Assembly (NCBI GenBank): GCA_950071955.1
Contig: CATMOC010000236.1
Location: forward strand, 1-6,248
Length of the DNA: 6,248 nt
Reading direction: 5' to 3'
DNA from: an uncultured Mesorhizobium sp.
GTDB lineage: Bacteria; Pseudomonadota; Alphaproteobacteria; Rhizobiales; Rhizobiaceae
A program made the translations under genes and the position numbers. Below are positions 5,746-6,248 of the stretch, one piece after another; position 1 is the first letter of the stretch; each line of letters opens with the position of its first letter. The notes beneath the pieces are model-generated. The model was not told where the DNA came from. It worked only from the letters and a program-made list of their open reading frames with translations, and did not search any database.

Positions 5746-6248
5746 TCGTCCGAGGTCCACCAGGCGATCGAGACCGTCTTCAGGATGGAACAGGCCCGCC
5801 TCATCGCGGGACTGGCGCGCCTGACGCGCGACGTCGATCTGGCCGAGGAGCTTGCGCAGGACGCGCTGGTAAGCGCTCTCGCGGAGTGGCCGAAAGGCGG
5901 CGTTCCGCGCAACCCCGGCGCCTGGCTGATGACGGCCGCCAGGCGCAAGGCGATCGACACATTCCGGCGGCGCAGGATGCTCGAGCGCAAGCATGCCGAA
6001 ATCGGCCGCGATCTGGAGAACGAGATCGACGGGTCGGCCGACGAGATCGAGGCGGCGCTCGACGACGATCTCGGCGACGAGCTCCTTGGCCTGATCTTCG
6101 CCGCCTGCCATCCGATGCTGGCACCGGATGCGCGCGCCGCGCTGACCCTGCGCCTGATCGGCGGGCTGACGACGGGAGAGATCGCACGTGCGTTCCTTGC
6201 CGCGGAGCCGACCATCGCGCAACGCATCGTGCGCGCCAAGAAGACGCT
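5743..6248 (+). CDS. ECF-family RNA polymerase sigma factor, ECF42-type, partial (C-terminus missing)
   Basis: The open frame from the ATG at 5743 runs 168 codons to the right edge. Residues ~8-78 form sigma region 2, with AIETVFRMEQARLIAGLARLTRD, a DLAEELAQDAL segment and NPGAWLMTAARRKAIDTFRRRR. Residues ~110-168 form region 4, with IFAACHPMLAPDARAAL, LTLRLIGGLTTGEIARAF and PTIAQRIVRAKKT. The CHP(A/M)L motif and the PTIAQRIVRAK helix-turn-helix are characteristic of the ECF42 group, whose members are ~400 residues long with a ~200-residue TPR-like C-terminal extension expected beyond this window. Such factors have no classical membrane anti-sigma partner; the extension is thought to control activity. 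An in-frame TAA at 5731-5733 blocks any upstream start. GGGAGG lies only one base before the ATG, unusually close, and is inside a hairpin; an alternative ATG at 5785 would remove conserved residues. The gene is likely co-transcribed with the DGPF gene. Confidence 0.93.
   Translation, partial: MSSEVHQAIETVFRMEQARLIAGLARLTRDVDLAEELAQDALVSALAEWPKGGVPRNPGAWLMTAARRKAIDTFRRRRMLERKHAEIGRDLENEIDGSADEIEAALDDDLGDELLGLIFAACHPMLAPDARAALTLRLIGGLTTGEIARAFLAAEPTIAQRIVRAKKT

Overview
The window is GC-rich DNA with dense coding on both strands and very short gene gaps. It looks like the chromosome of an alphaproteobacterium, most plausibly a Hyphomicrobiales member of the Mesorhizobium/Phyllobacteriaceae kind. 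This placement rests on base composition and on how the proteins read, not on any search.

Layout. (1) Positions 1-893, minus strand: the N-terminal ~298 residues of a trimethylamine methyltransferase (MttB) superfamily protein that runs off the left edge. (2) 894-1057: a 164-bp gap with a clean inverted repeat ahead of the mttB-like gene and GC-rich hairpins at the end of the upstream gene. (3) 1058-2551, minus strand: a complete MocR-type regulator (GntR winged helix fused to an aminotransferase-like PLP domain). It is transcribed toward the mttB-like gene and is its probable regulator. (4) 2552-2750: a divergent promoter region with two dyad-symmetric elements. (5) 2751-4403, plus strand: glucose-6-phosphate isomerase (pgi) with a GTG start. 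Its stop overlaps by ATGA with (6) 4400-5101, a HAD-family phosphatase of the phosphoglycolate-phosphatase type. (7) 5102-5251: a gap holding a candidate ECF42-type promoter, TGTCGA-N17-CGTC. (8) 5252-5680: a YCII/DGPF-domain protein. (9) 5743-6248: the N-terminal 168 residues of an ECF42-type sigma factor that runs off the right edge.

The genes form three functional blocks. The left block looks like a MocR-controlled methylamine or betaine-type demethylation locus. The middle block is housekeeping sugar-phosphate metabolism, with a phosphatase translationally coupled to pgi. The right block is a DGPF protein/ECF42 sigma pair, a known genomic association whose physiological role is poorly understood; the promoter seen here suggests that the sigma factor drives its own operon.

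The most unusual signal is a perfect 11-bp inverted repeat (5712-5722 / 5735-5745). Its right arm contains both the ribosome binding site and the ATG of the sigma gene, and its left arm contains a six-codon leader ORF. Together these suggest translational control of the sigma factor. I found no RNA genes, mobile elements, CRISPR arrays or attachment sites.
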